Assembly (NCBI GenBank): GCA_003254925.1 | Contig: QANZ01011162.1 | Location: 133,607-197,606, forward strand | Direction of reading: 5' to 3' | Source of the DNA: Chamaecrista fasciculata | Taxonomy: Eukaryota > Streptophyta > Magnoliopsida > Fabales > Fabaceae | DNA length: 64,000 nucleotides | Shown: positions 21,334 to 36,800 of the stretch, piece by piece | Layout: the number at the start of each line of letters is the position of its first letter | How positions within the stretch are numbered: position 1 is the first letter of the stretch | Position numbers and translations under genes: made by a program | Notes under the pieces: generated by a model | What the model saw: only the letters and a program-made list of their open reading frames with translations | Database searches by the model: none | What the model was told of the DNA's origin: nothing

Positions 21334-24300
21334 TCATTCATGTTGCCGGCATCCGGCATCCGGCGATGGCTTGTTTGAGCTGACATTCGGAGGAACTTGG
21401 GAATTCAACTCTGCAAGCTGTCTTACTCGCACTAAAATTGACTCAGGAATAGGAGCTATACCCTGCTTCCGCAAATTTATCTGTAATACACAGAGAAAGA
21501 ACTTCTTTGGTTAAACAGTTAAAATAATCGCAAACGTTTGCACTCATAGAAAGTAACTTGAAGGCAGTTTTTCAGGAAACTCAGTACACAAACTGCATGA
21601 ATTTGGAAACCACAAGTATAAGCAAACCGAAGCTTACTACTTTTTAAAGATGCAAGCCCACATAATTCAAAGCATGTAAAGGTGACATACATGATACATG
21701 TCCAGCAGTGTGTCATAGGGTTTTTAGTGATGCCAGTGTCTGAAATGCCTAATAAAAGGCTAAATATTATAAAATCGCCCTAAACTTTAGCCAATGTGCA
21801 AAAAACCTCTCTAAACTTTGAAAAGTGACAAAAGAACCTTGAACTTTTGATTTTGTGCAAATAACTCCTTTTATTAAATTTCTCATTGAAAATCCAAGAA
21901 AATTTTAACTCTTTTGACTACTTTAATTACAACAATAATTCATTTTAACTCTTTTGACTACTTTAATTACAACAATAATTCATTTTAACTTTGGATTAAT
22001 GTAAAATATAACAACAAACATAAAATTATATATAAAAAAACCTCTATTGCTTTTTAAAAAGAAACTCTTAACAAAATGAGTCTTCTGCTCAAAATCAAAA
22101 GTTCTAGTGTTTTTTGTCACTTTCCAAAGTTCAACAGGATTTTTGCACGATGACTAAATTCAAGGTGGTTTTGCGAGCCGAAAAGAAATTATATGGCCGT
22201 TCTTTAGAGCTTAAAGGCAGAAACTAACTAACTTTGCCCACCTCTACTGAAAACTAAGTAAAAATGCGTCAAACTCTTACCCCCTCATTTGCAGGCACCC
22301 GCGCTAAGCTAGCTTTAAGTAAGTTCCTCCACTTATCCTGCACAGAAAAATCTGCAATAAGTGTACTGTGGCCACTGGGCAAAGAACTCAATATCCAGCC
22401 CTTATATGCTCCCACAGATTTAAGCATGACTAGACATCAACATGACATGGCATAAATAGCAGACCTGAAAATCTGTACCTTAAGATCAACCGATGTACGA
22501 TACGGAGATGAAGAAAATGCAAGCCGTTTGATCTCAGACCACTTCCCTGCTCCACAACGAGATACACCTTCAACCAATTTCATTACTTCAATAAGAGACC
22601 ATGCTCGATGATGTTTCCTCCTCATTCTGGCTTCAGCTGTGGGGATAGTAACTACATTGTCATCTGAAGTATGGCTAGCTGAATCTGCCTTTTCTGGTTT
22701 CAATTCCTGCCGTAGCTCTATTGTGTCCATCACTGAACAAAGTTTATTTTTCTCAGGTTCAGCAGCTGGCTGTACCCAATGAGCCCACCAACCAAGAAAA
22801 TCAGAAAGGAATGTATAATAGTATAATAATGAAAAGTGTAAACATGTAAAATCAAAGTAGTCACTAATCTATCTGGCAAGTTAGGGGCTTGAAAGGAAGT
22901 GAATTAAAGTACTATGTGTGAAATCTTTCATGGATTACTGATTGTCTAGTTTATTGTTAATACTATGTACTTGCTGTGTCCAACCATTTTGCCTATACCC
23001 AAAAAACCCAAGCAACTACTTAACAGAAAAATTAGTCATGAATAAATGGAAAGAGGGAGTAGGAGACGGTCAGTTATTAAAATATCCATCTCAGAAAATC
23101 TAAGATGCAAACTGTAGACACATTTCTGTGTCATGATTAAACACAGGAAGGTAGCCAGCGAACCTGATACAAAAACTACCTGTTGATAAATGAGGGATCA
23201 TCGGTTTTGACAGTATCATATTATCTTTAAAAAAATTACTGAAAATATAATAAAAAAACAGACATTAAGCTAAATTTATTCATTTTCTTCTATGTCTTAA
23301 CTTATTAAACGGAAACATCAAATTTGTTTGACCCCTCATCAATTTAACAGCATTATAAGGAAATTAAACAAAATATTTAGAGAACAGAAAGGAAACATCC
23401 AAAATATCCAATCTAATATAAAAGAACATCTTATAACAAGATTATCTGAAATCCAGCAGCAATAGGTACAATGAGAAAAGAACAGGAAAAAAAAAAGTGA
23501 CAGCACAAAAGATAAATCCACGGTCATAAAAAAAATACAAATTTATAAACCAAAGTTTTGCATTCAGACTGATAAATGAAAGAGTATCACTTACCATAAG
23601 AGACATGATGTTTTTCCTTGGACGACTTGTCCGAACCCTGGAAACACAAGGCACATAAATCTCAAAACCTCCAAGAGAATCCAACCTAGTAATTACTGTT
23701 CTCCCCTCTGAAGAAACATTCCTGGCAGGCCTGGTGGAGGAGTTTAGAGAAACATGATCTACTCCCAAGTTATTATTTGAATTTAAAGGCTCCAAATGAT
23801 GGTCTCTGAATTCATTTTCAGAACGCAGTTCAATATATCTCTTAGTGGGCTTCCGAATTCTTTTTGCAGCCCTTTGTTCTGTCTGAGGGTCCTCATTTTC
23901 CAAATCATGCTCCATAACATGATTTTTCAGAGTGTTTCCAGGAACAACTTGATTATCTTCAATTTTACTACCCTTAGTATTTGATAAATCCTTACAGTTG
24001 ATATACTTGCCTTCAGCTGTAGTATCCCTAGAGAGTACAGTATCCACATTCCCACAACTATCTTCCTCACTTCTTTTAACTAATTTGTTATCTTCCACTA
24101 CAAAAGATGTTGAGACATCACACGAGTTAGTTAAACTCATGGAAATTCTCCTCTTCAGCCACTGCTTGTCTTTTACATTAGTTTTGCGACCAAAAGTTAC
24201 TTCAAACAGTTCATGCAAATCTGTGATTGATAAACTGTCCAAGCACATCTCTCCTTTTAACATTGAAAAATCAGGGGTCAAAGAAGAAAAGACAGCCAAA

Positions 24301-27300
24301 GCTGATGATTCACTATCTGTCAATCCTTCTGAAGGTCTGGAACACTGACCTGTACTTCCAGATAGATTACTATGACTATTATTTGAACCCAGCGCTAAGG
24401 ATGGAATGATTTTCTTGGAGGGAATTTCAGATTGAAGCTTGCCATCCACGACAGGCAGTTTATTTTCACAACATTGATTGTCAATATTGACATAAGAATG
24501 ACCAGGTGATTTACAAGCCAAATGAAGCCTCTCCTCCTGTTTGACCTTTTGCAGCATCTGCTCAATGTACTGTGAAAGATTAAGAAGTTATGAGAGATCC
24601 TAAAAATACAGACACCATAGATATTGAGTTATATGAAACCAAACAAGAAACAAGCCACAAAACAAGGACGCAAACTGATAACGAAATAGAAAATAAGGAA
24701 AAATCCATAACAGTCACTTATAGGAATTGAGATTATTAATCCGTCCGAAAATGACTCTATAAACCATAAACCCAAACTTAAGGGCAATGCATTGGGGGAT
24801 AACGGAGAAGTGAAGGGAAGACTTCAGCAAAATCTTTCCTGTCTTCAAGAATTTGTTATAAGGAAACAAGGAGAATGTAGAATTTTCAACTAACATCCCA
24901 AAATCCTTAAATGTCGTCACTCCTTTATATTTTTTGATTCCCCCAATTTGGGAAATTTTAGGGGGAGAAATCAGAAACCAACTATCAATTATTATGTCAC
25001 TCATTACAATTTCAAATTGCACGATGATAAAATCAGTTATTATAATTAATCATTTGTATGAAAGATAAATTAGTAAAAGTATATCAATAATCAATTATTT
25101 TCTTTTATTGAATATTTTCATTTCATTACCTTGGAAACACGGTAAGGGAAATTATCATTTAACCCTTATTTCCCGTTCATTCTATCCCTTCTCTGTTTCT
25201 CTGAATTCTTTCCTTACCAGTCCCCTCCAACCCCCAAACATACCCAAAAGACATGAAACTTTAAGTAACAAATTAAGTCAATGGTATATAAGATATGCTC
25301 TAACATCAGTATCACAAAAGATTAGTAGAAGCATCAAGGTAACTAGACCAAATCATAACTCATAACAATTTTTCAGTTTTTATTGAGGAACTGCAATCAG
25401 TTAGAAGGACAAGATTCAGTTATGATTTACATTTAGAGAGGAATCCAAAAGGAAGCAGTTAGAAGAAAAAGGAACATACAATTGCGAAAGAATATGGTAG
25501 ATCCAAATACCTGAAGCCGTGCTTCTATTTTCCATTGATCTTCCTCTTCATTGTCTGATTGTGAAAGACCTGGAGTACCAACAAGCAACTGGTGATGGTA
25601 ATTCATAGAGTGGAAGTAAAATGTAAGAAAATATAGATGTATACAAAATAAATTTCTTTGTCATGACGTTTACCAGAACTAAGTTCAGAAAAGTTAAAGT
25701 CACATGTACAATGAGAACAAGTCCATCAAAACTTTCAATAAGATAATAAGTATTACATTCCTTAAAGTCACATAAAAGGAAATAAATAAATAAAAGGAAG
25801 GAGTACAAAGTATTCATTGAGTGACAAAATACATAAACTATGCCTTAGCCTTAGAAACATGGCTCCTACAGCTTTACAAATAAAGATAAAAATCAAACAA
25901 ACCATGGATTGAAAGGGAGGCTGGTCATAATGTAAACAGTGAAGCAGTGTCAGTAAATACAAAATTTAATCTTTAAGAAATAACAATCATTTAAAGATAA
26001 AACAAATCCCTGCCACTTTGGTTCGTGTAAAATTAAAATAACACAGTAGTAGGAAATCCCAGAACTGCATAACCAAGATATCGAACAAATACCTTCTAAG
26101 CGCTCTAACTGAAGGTTCCTAGAGGATGATCTTTCGATTGATATGCATTCAACATTCTGCCCAGTGTTTGCATCAGTCTGCATTTCACCATTGCCATACT
26201 CAAGAAAATCCTCCACCTCTATTACTTCATCATCTGTTGCAGGCACTAATCTCCCATCATCTTCAATCTAGGATTATAATCATCAGACATCAGATATCAC
26301 AGCACAATATGATTAAAAATCTACCAAGAAACATACAAGGAAAAGGAGCTAGTGACATTCCAAAGGCGGAATAGGGCAGAAAATGTTTTAGGAAAAGTGT
26401 CAATTCACAAATGTGGCTAGGAAGCTAGCTCAGGTCAGTAGGACTTGGGTAAAAGGAGTACAAGTTCTATCCTCCTCTTATACCAAAAATAATGTGGTAG
26501 ATTTGATGCAGATAACCTATTTGGCTTGTCTTTACAGAACCAAGGATGCTCAAGATTCCTTACTCGCAAACAAATAAAGGAAAGAAAACAAGGAATTGAT
26601 TATAGTACTCAAGAATTATATTTAAGGCCTTGTCTGATAAAAAGTCAAAGCATTAGGCAGACTACTACTGTCTCTTCCACTTAATATACTCGACCAAAAT
26701 TGAGTCTAGTTAATTCCTTCCAAAGCTAATAAATAACTAAATCACACAAGGATTCAATTTTGGACCCTTACTCTCTTTCCTCCCCTCTCTCTTTCCTCAC
26801 TTTAGTGCACTTTTCACCTCGTTTCTCTCCTCTCTCCATAATTCATAATATTTGTCCCTCTCAGTCTCTTCCTTATTATCTTGCCTAGCAGCCTCAACAG
26901 GCATATGAATGGGTCATAAAATAATTTTTCAATTAGGATCAAAAGCCCAATGCAACAGTCACTTGTAAAAAGTATGTATAACAAAAATATTAAGGTACAG
27001 AAAGCTAAGAAAATGTACTTGTACCTAACGATTAAGCATAGAAGTTAAAAGATATTACTAATCACACTTTACCCTTTTCTTTCATCATAAGGCACTTCAA
27101 AAGTTTAATCCTATTACATTTCTCCAGCTTATACCAAAATCCTTCAGAAAGGTGACAAATATATCTTGCTTCTACTGGCCTGTTTCTGTCAAACTAGGAT
27201 GGTCATCTTTCCCTTACTGTGACCATCAGTGCCACACTTTCTCTTGATGATTCATTACACCAGTAACTTTAACCTCTCTCATCTTCGCTGCTGATGGTCT

Positions 27301-28345
27301 AGGCTACTCAATCTCTCTCCACCTAGTTTCATCTATTTCATGTGAATTTAATTAGTAATGACTTGGACTATTGTTCCATAAATGTTTACAGGTAAATTTC
27401 CTAACTCCATGAACAATCAGGACCTGATACATTTGAATATTTCAAAGTGCTTCTTTAACAAACTGCAACAAATCATATTGATAATAAATCTAAGTGAAGT
27501 GAATGTCTAAAATCTCACTCCACTAGAACTTACACATCTTTATATTTGTTAAAATAAATTAAGTACCAACAAAAAAACTATTGTTTTTTCATCACACCAA
27601 TTTATCCAAATAAGCTATGCACCTCAACACCTTGGTCTGTGCAACTCCATATGCGTTTCACAAACAAATACCATAATATTACCGTGAAGTTAATACAGGC
27701 AGATCAACATCTCCATACACCTCAGAAGATGTTCGCCAAATAATCTACAAGAAAAAGAGCTAATATTATCAACGATTAGCTGCAGTCTCAAATCTTGCAT
27801 GCCTCACCAATACATTGGATAAACAATCAAGATCAAAAACCTCAACTATCTGCACAAATTTTCTTATGAGGCCTGCTGGCCACCACAACTAATCAATTGT
27901 GATAATCAATGCAGAAGGTGAAATTTGATGTGAGGGGATCTGTAAAAGTGTATATTAAAAGACTTCTATCATCTGATGCAGCAGTGTTTATCGGACACTG
28001 GTACCAGTTAGCAGCTTTTCCTGCTCTAGTTGAAGTAGAAATTAAATATATTCAAACTGAGGCACCACTAAATTGCTTCTTGCTGCATAAAGCACAGTAT
28101 TTATTACATGTCAATAACAATCACTATATCCTTGTATCTCTTGAAGACTTGAACAGACCGAACTCAAGATACATGGCAATTCCAATGTACATTCATCAAA
28201 CTGAAATTATGTGTAACTCAAAATATACCCGAACAAGCTTGTACACAATTGGGTTGGCAATCTGCTTCGGTGAAGACAAAGCAGAGCTACTTCTACCAAC
28301 CCCACTGTCTTCAAGCTTTCCCTCAATTACAACCACCGTTTCCAT
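21334..28345 (-). CDS. TRFL: TRF-like (TRFL) MYB/SANT protein with telobox motif
   Basis: Seven coding exons: 28345-28229, 26267-26093, 25569-25511, 24569-23595, 22769-22479, 22337-22281, 21480-21334. These give 1,821 nt, or 606 aa, with GT-AG introns and consistent phases. A single MYB/SANT domain lies at about residues 497-555 (HHRAWSLIEVMKLVEGVSRC...), ending in the telobox-type helix VDLKDKWRN. The junction between exons 5 and 6 falls inside that motif, after DLK. Only about 50 residues follow, so I see no long MYB extension. From family knowledge, TRFL proteins lacking the extension bind telomeric repeats poorly or not at all, so a transcription role is as likely as a telomere role. The 325-residue exon 4 is polar and probably disordered. 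A leader intron ends just before the ATG (TTTTCCAG acceptor near 28384). Closest by memory are Arabidopsis TRFL3/TRFL6, which also neighbour DRG genes. Confidence 0.88.
21765..22182. mobile_element. Palindromic MITE in the last TRFL intron
   Basis: The left arm has 'gccaatgtgcaaaaaacctc' and 'gaaaagtgacaaaagaacc'. The right arm has the near-complements 'ttttttgtcactttcc' and 'ggatttttgcacgatgac'. Inside is a 41-bp perfect tandem duplication of 'cattttaactcttttgacta...' (about 21901-21983). A relative lies in the RPS3 intron at 30007-30314. Confidence 0.55.
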
Positions 28346-29717
28346 GGAAAAATCAGCCACATGCACCTCAAAGTACAAGACCTGGAAAACTCAAAAGATA
28401 AAATTAACAATGTCAATATATTTGTTCTTCACCAAAGCAAAATCATCTTACCCCATTTGTTCTTTCCCCAGAGATACTTCAGAAATTTTGAAGTTAAAAT
28501 AAGAAACAATAAAAAAACAAAAAAAATGCAACAGCCCCAACCACAACCCTACTGTGCAAATTAACCACTCACAGCTCACTGAACTTGTGTCAGACACATA
28601 TTACCAAAATCTGAACCGAATTAGAAATGCTACATAGTTGCATTAAGAAGAAACGCATTCCCGAGAATGATTCAAACCCAAAATTAGAGGCGACCCACTG
28701 AAAAAGATTGAAAATAAAGGAGAGTAGAGAGAGTGAGTAATACTCATACTCAGTAGTAGCTGCTGCTGCAACTGAAAAACCTTACGGAAAGTGAAGCGTC
28801 CTGACCGGAGAGGAACTGTGGAAGAAAAGAAACTTAATACATACGGAAATGAAATGAATTTCGAACGACAGCGATTTTTGTTTTTCTTTATTATAAATTT
28901 TGTAAATTTTTCGACTTTTCGAGTTTCGTGTAATGCTTGTGTGCGCCGTAGTGACTTCGCTTATTCAGTACGCGCTGTGGGTAGAAAATACTAAAATAGT
29001 AAAATAAAATCGCTGCAATTTCGGACGCCTATTTGAAATTAAATAATGGGCGTCAATTTCGGATTTTCTTAATTAAAAATTATGTGGCTTTTATTGTTGT
29101 TAATTAATAAAAGAAACAGATTTTATATATTACGAGAGCAAGGACTATACCAATAGTCCAATATGGAACTACTTTTGCTTGACATTTAACATTAGTCTAA
29201 CCTGTTTTACATGTTAAAAACATGTTTTCTTGTGAAGATTCAACGGTTTAGCCATAAAGGTTGATACAAGATTCAGTTTAAAATCCGTTATTATGCTTCA
29301 AAACATAAAGTATACGAATATACGCTACTTTACTTTTCAGAACAGGGTAAAATTGTTTGTGAAATAGAATATGCACTCTCCAGAGTTGAAAACCCCATTA
29401 GAGCAAGCAAAAGACTTCAGCCTTTGAAGGCAGCAGTTGGGGAATTTCAAAGAACGCATGTTATGATTTTTACTTTAAGCCTCAAGGGGCTGAAAATAAG
29501 TTCATGCAATCAGGATTGAATCCATAAGGCTCAATAATAATATAATAAGTTCCAGCGACAAACACTTGGTCTATAGAGTTGAACATGTACTACAAAACAT
29601 TGATAAAACAAGAACCAAAACTATAAATCAGCAAGCATAAATTGGAAATGTTACATGTCTTCTCTATTCTTGGTTCTGGATACTGATAAACAAAAAAAGT
29701 CGAGAGGAAAAAGTAGC
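28346..29717. other. TRFL leader/promoter and RPS3 3' flank
   Basis: Both neighbours are on the minus strand. The part next to 28346 holds the TRFL 5' leader; a probable upstream leader exon with a GCAGCAGCAGC stretch lies near 28750-28790. The part next to 29717 is the RPS3 3' untranslated region. Between them, about 29000-29640, I see only AT-rich sequence without a supportable gene. Confidence 0.4.
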
Positions 29718-31842
<2,125 letters not shown>

Positions 31843-32699
31843 GTTGGATGATGGGTGAGCTTCTGTGAACCTTGAAGAAAACTGAGCCTCGTCTCTGCGA
31901 TTTGATCTTGGAAACCCTAGAAGGATAAAAGGGTTGCTAAGGGTTTTGATACGTGAAATGAGATGATCCAACGGTTCATCTTATGGAACTTAATCTCTTT
32001 GACGGCTGTGATTAAAAGGACTGACTTTGTCTTTATAATTTATTTTTGTGGGCAATAGTGTCTTTTCGTCCTTTCTTAAGGGGTTATTTTTAATTTCGAT
32101 TATCCAATTTTTTTTATTAATTGAATTCCTTTATATCTTAAATATTTATAGAAAAATTAGTACCAAAAAAAATATTTATAAAAATAATATTCTTATTATT
32201 TTTACAAAAGAATATTCTTTTTTTAGTGTAATCATAGATTTTCTCTACTTATTTGTATAACGATTTAGGTGAAGACTAATCTTATTTGGGCCGAAAATGA
32301 ACAGTTGAATTCCTTCCAACAATTATTAACTCTAAAACTCGAACCTAAATCTGTCGTATAACTAGCTTACCATTGCATTAAACACTTGCTCATCAATAAC
32401 ATGTTTAATCTTTAAACTTTAGGATAAGAACTTTTGTTAAAAAAAAACTCTTGGTTTTTTATCAATTATATATTCTACTTACACATTGCAATCGAAGATT
32501 CAAAGTCATCACATTTTAATAACATCAACTTCTTAATCTATTTTGGAGCTTATAATTTTGAGATTATTTTTCTATTTTGCATACCAAACACTCGTTTAAA
32601 GGCATAATTGATATTAAGCAAAAGCACTCTGATTCCTGTGTGTTTAAATTATAAAATAAGTTTTAAGTATGCTTCTATTTTTTTTTGGGTAAATTATAA

Positions 32700-32902
32700 T
32701 TTAAATTTGGATTTATCTAACATGTGTCTTTAGGACACATTTTAAAGTTTCTTCTAATTGGTTAGTAGAGCATCTAATATCTTGAAATCTATGAAAATTT
32801 ATTTAAAAAATAATTGTTAATGTTTGAGAACTCACTTGACCAATCAAAAGAAACCTTAACATGTACCCTAAAGACACATGTTAGAAGGACCCTTTAAATT
32901 TT
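32700..32902. mobile_element. Short fold-back MITE
   Basis: 'ctaacatgtgtctttaggac' near 32717 is mirrored by 'accctaaagacacatgttag' near 32865, with complementary sequence continuing on both sides ('tttcttctaattggt' against 'accaatcaaaagaaa'). About 200 bp, non-coding. The target duplication is not evident. Confidence 0.6.
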
Positions 32903-32944
32903 TATATTTGATTCAGTTGTATTGATTCTATATATTTTTATAGT

Positions 32945-33165
32945 AGTTCATTTTAGTCCTAAATTATTGAGTATAGTCACAAATCTTTCGTTTTAAGCTC
33001 AAATGATGAGTCTAGAGTTATGAATTGTTTTTTACGAATACTCCTCTATCAGTTTATGGTCATTAATAAACAATGTCAAATTGATTCTGAAAAATGGAGG
33101 GCTAGTTTCATAGTTACATAAACAAAGTTAGTCATATATGTCTCGTTTCAACTTGTTCCTCACTT
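32945..33165. repeat. Remnant of the 3902-4438 MITE family
   Basis: Contains 'cgttttaagctcaaatgatgagtctagag', 'acgaatactcctctatca', 'gtcattaataaacaatgtcaaatt' and 'acaaagttagtcatat' in the same order as in 4045-4205. Confidence 0.5.
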
Positions 33166-33247
33166 TGACCGGCGGTTAGACCGGTCCGAGCAAGTTTACA
33201 CAATAAATAAAATTGGTGCATTTTAGATTATATTTTTCTTAATAAAA

Positions 33248-33765
33248 AAACTACTTTTTTGTCCTTGAATTGTTACTGAGTCAACGATTTAGTCTTTGAA
33301 TGATAGGAAAATATGAATCAATCCCTCTATTTTACATCATCATCAATCTTTTGGTTCATGAATTGTAGGAAAATACGAATCAATCCCTGAATTTTACACT
33401 ACCGTCAACCTTTTGGTTCCTGAATTGTAGGAAAATACGAATCAATCTCTGAATTTTTTTTACACTATCGTCAACCTTTTAGTCCCTGAATGTAGAAAAA
33501 TACGAATCAATCCTTGAATTTGACACCACCGTCAACCTTTTGGTCCTTGAGCTGGTTCATGTTTTATTTACACCATCGTCAACTTTTTTGTCCTTGAATT
33601 GTAGAAAAATACAAATCAGTCCCTGAATTGTAGTAAAATACGAATCAGTCCTTGACCAAAAAGTTGACGGTGGTGTAAAATTCAGGGACTGATTCATATT
33701 TTTCTATAATTCAGAGATTAAATCGTTGACTCTAACAATTCAGGGACCAAAAAACAAGTTATCTC
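33248..33765. mobile_element. Fold-back element with about 60-bp internal tandem repeats
   Basis: The unit 'gaattgtaggaaaatacgaatcaatccctgaattttacac..ccgtcaaccttttggtcc' recurs about five times between 33290 and 33660 with growing divergence. The right end (33655-33765) runs in inverted orientation ('aaaagttgacggtggtgtaa'), so the whole is an asymmetric palindrome. No coding potential. Confidence 0.65.
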
Positions 33766-33893
33766 TTTTTGTTAATGGCACTATTCATAATAACTACATA
33801 TTTTTAGGGGCAGTGAGGGAATTAAATTCCCAGTGCTATCCATTCTAACGGGAATGAAACGGTTGGATGAGCGAAGGATTGGTAGTGTCACTA

Positions 33894-36800
33894 ATGGCGA
33901 GTGCTTCTTCTTCGCTTTCTTCCACTCTCTTGCTTCAAATCTCTCTTAATTTCCCTTCCCAAAATCAAAGAAGGCCATTCCATTCTTCTCTCCTATTCAA
34001 TAGCGAAAGGGATTCTCTCATTCTGTGTTCTGCTAAGAAGAAAATCAGCTTTGTCGACCAAATTCTTGATTACATTGAAGGTATATAGACACATTGATTC
34101 TACTTGGATCTAAACATTTCGTTCTACCATGGAAATTTCCCGTTTTTTATGTTGGCATTTATTTGATTCTTTGTTCAATTTTAGGAGGCCCCAAATTAAG
34201 AAAATGGTATGGAGCTCCTGATCTTCTTCAGAAAGATGGACCAACAGAAGAAGATGAGGATGAATATCTCGGTAATATCAGTATTACATATTAATCTATC
34301 AATTTCTAAGAAGTAAGGACACTTCATTTTGATAGAGTGTTCAACACATGTCCGTGAGTATATCATAATTTTAAATTATTTTTTGTTACTCTGCCATAGC
34401 AAAAGATTGAAAAAGTTTGTCCTATATAACATACTAGGGGCTTGGCGTGCCTATGCATGTAACGTTGAATTGGTTTAAAGTTAAAGATTACATAAAATTT
34501 TTATATTATATGAGTAAGTTTGGGACCAATTTGAAATTTCCTGATACATTTGGGACTAATTAAAAATTTTGACTTAATGAGAATAAATATGGGTGATTTT
34601 ATTTTTTTTTCTACATAAGAATGAACGTGGGGCAATTTTCTATGAACGTGGGGCAATTTTACATAAGTATAAGAACTAAATTAATTTATTTTAAAGACCG
34701 ACTACGGGAAAGGGGTGGAGCCATATAATATAAGATATTATGAATATATTTATTTTTTTATGTTTTGTTCAAGATTTATAAATTTATGGTTTTCAATCCT
34801 TTTTTTGCCTACTATTAGAATTTTAATATATATATATATAGAGTCCGTGTTCTGTCCCATGTTTCTGTTAGTGGCTGTGCTTTATACATCAATGCTTATA
34901 GATATATGGGTTTTATTTAAATTTTTTTGTCTAACTTCATTGGTTAAAAAACAGAAGATGAAGTCAGAGATGCAGTGCTTGTAACAGATGGAGATAGTGA
35001 GATGGGTCAGGTCTGATAAGATTTTCCTTTCCTTCCTAATTTTCAAGATTTAGGTTACTTTATGTACATGAAACTTGGAAATTTTGATCAAGTTATATAT
35101 GAATATTTGCATATTAGAATTTTAGAATTACAACAAGAGGAAAGAAAATCGTACTTTAGAACCTCATAAGTTTTTGGAGAAATTGAATTATTCCCCTGAA
35201 CAAAAGCCTATTTATAAAATTATAAATTATAAAACGAAATGAAACACCTCCCTGAACTTTAAAATGTAACAAGATAACTCCCTAAATTAGTGGTTTGTAT
35301 TTGGTGTTTAGGGGAGTATTTTGCTGCATTTTATAGTTAATCTACCAGTTTTGCAACAACACCTTGGTTTAGACAAGTGAAATGTAATATCTCCTACAAT
35401 TTTTTGCAGGATTAATTGTATTGAACCACTTATATTAGTACAACTAGAAACTTATACACTTGGATCAACTTCTGGTATATAATTTTTTATTTTTGAAATA
35501 TGGACTATATTTTCTTGTAGTGTTTGAATACAAAATCATGATCTACTTACTGGTAATAATTATGAATCTTGTTTGCTGAAGCAGATGGTGATACTGTCAC
35601 TTATTGTGAAAAGAAATCGAGTGAAGGCACTGGTGAAGGATAAGAGGGTTGCACTTGAAGCCTTTGGAAGTTATGTTGAGGTGAGTGAAGTTAATATAAG
35701 AAACTACAAGTAGGTTGTATCATTATTAATTATGTGCTTGTTCCTATGTTTTGTATTACTTATTAATTACGAGATGCTTGTTTGTGAAGTCAATGGCTGG
35801 AGATACAAGCGATAAACGATTCCTCAGGAAAGCCTTGAAGGGCGTTCGTGCAATTATATGCCCAAATGTATGCATATTTTCCTTATATAGGCGTTTATAA
35901 GCTGTTTTTGCCTTTACTCAATTATATTTTTGGCCATTACAACTCAGATGAAACAATTAGACACTCAAATTACTATAACACAAACAACGATCAGAAAGGT
36001 ATTGACAACTCAGAAGTCAAATACAGGTATTGATACACAAAATACACAATGATCAACAAATTTGTTTGCATTACTTAATGTTTTGACATATCAGTGGACG
36101 TAGAAATTCAAACCTTTTGTTATTACGGACCAAAAGACTTGAGAATGATTGTTTGACATAGTCTGTAGATAGTAGTGCCTTAAGAATGACACTTCGAGTT
36201 GGAATTGGGCTGCGTGAATTCAAAAGACTTTATTGATAGAGGCAAAATACATTTCAGTAATCTTAATTTTCTTAAAAGGGTTAGTCTCTAGATGTTGATT
36301 GGGGAATACTACCTGGTCTCCCCATAAAAAGAAAGGGATTTTACCATAGAAACGGGTATTCGTTGCCAATCTTCTCAAATAAAGCACAGCTTTTGTAGCT
36401 TAATTAATTTTTGGACATGAATTAGCTTGGCTACTGATGGTCTGATGTAAACAACATATAGTCATTTAAAGCAACTAAACTTTAGGGTGTCCTTGATTTT
36501 CTATTTCCTTCTTTCCCTTTTTGGCAGTAATGATGAGACTTAGCCTTACAAACAATTTTCTCAGGAACTGTCTGTATGTTTTTCATTCTGTGTCAGGAGG
36601 GTTTTCTATCTATTGTTGGGACTCTACAAGGGGTACAACATGTAATCCTCTTATCACAGGTACCTTTTTTCCTTTGTCTTGAGTAAACTTACATATAACT
36701 TGGTTCCTGAAAGATACATAAGTTGACAACTCAATCCCTAAAAGTCTAGTTTACACATTTTAGTCCTTGAAAGTTGTGGAGGTAATAAAATTTAATCGAT

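Larger units (their letters stand above)
31843..33866. promoter_or_regulatory. Divergent intergenic region between RPS3 and the Rossmann gene
   Basis: RPS3 (-) and the NAD(P)-binding gene (+) start about 2 kb apart and point away from each other, so both promoters lie here. The first 150 bp upstream of 31842 are comparatively GC-rich and would hold the RPS3 leader. The middle is filled by repeats (32700-32902, 32945-33165, 33248-33765). Specific promoter motifs are not clear enough to call. Confidence 0.4.

Noticed and set aside
23998-24348. 116-codon + strand ORF in the TRFL gene
   Set aside because: Antisense shadow of exon 4 (24569-23595), which fits the gene in phase and length.
27909-28502. 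197-codon open frame on the + strand opposite the first TRFL exon
   Set aside because: It overlaps a well-supported exon on the other strand, has no recognisable domain and has the composition of AT-rich intron. Most likely a chance ORF.
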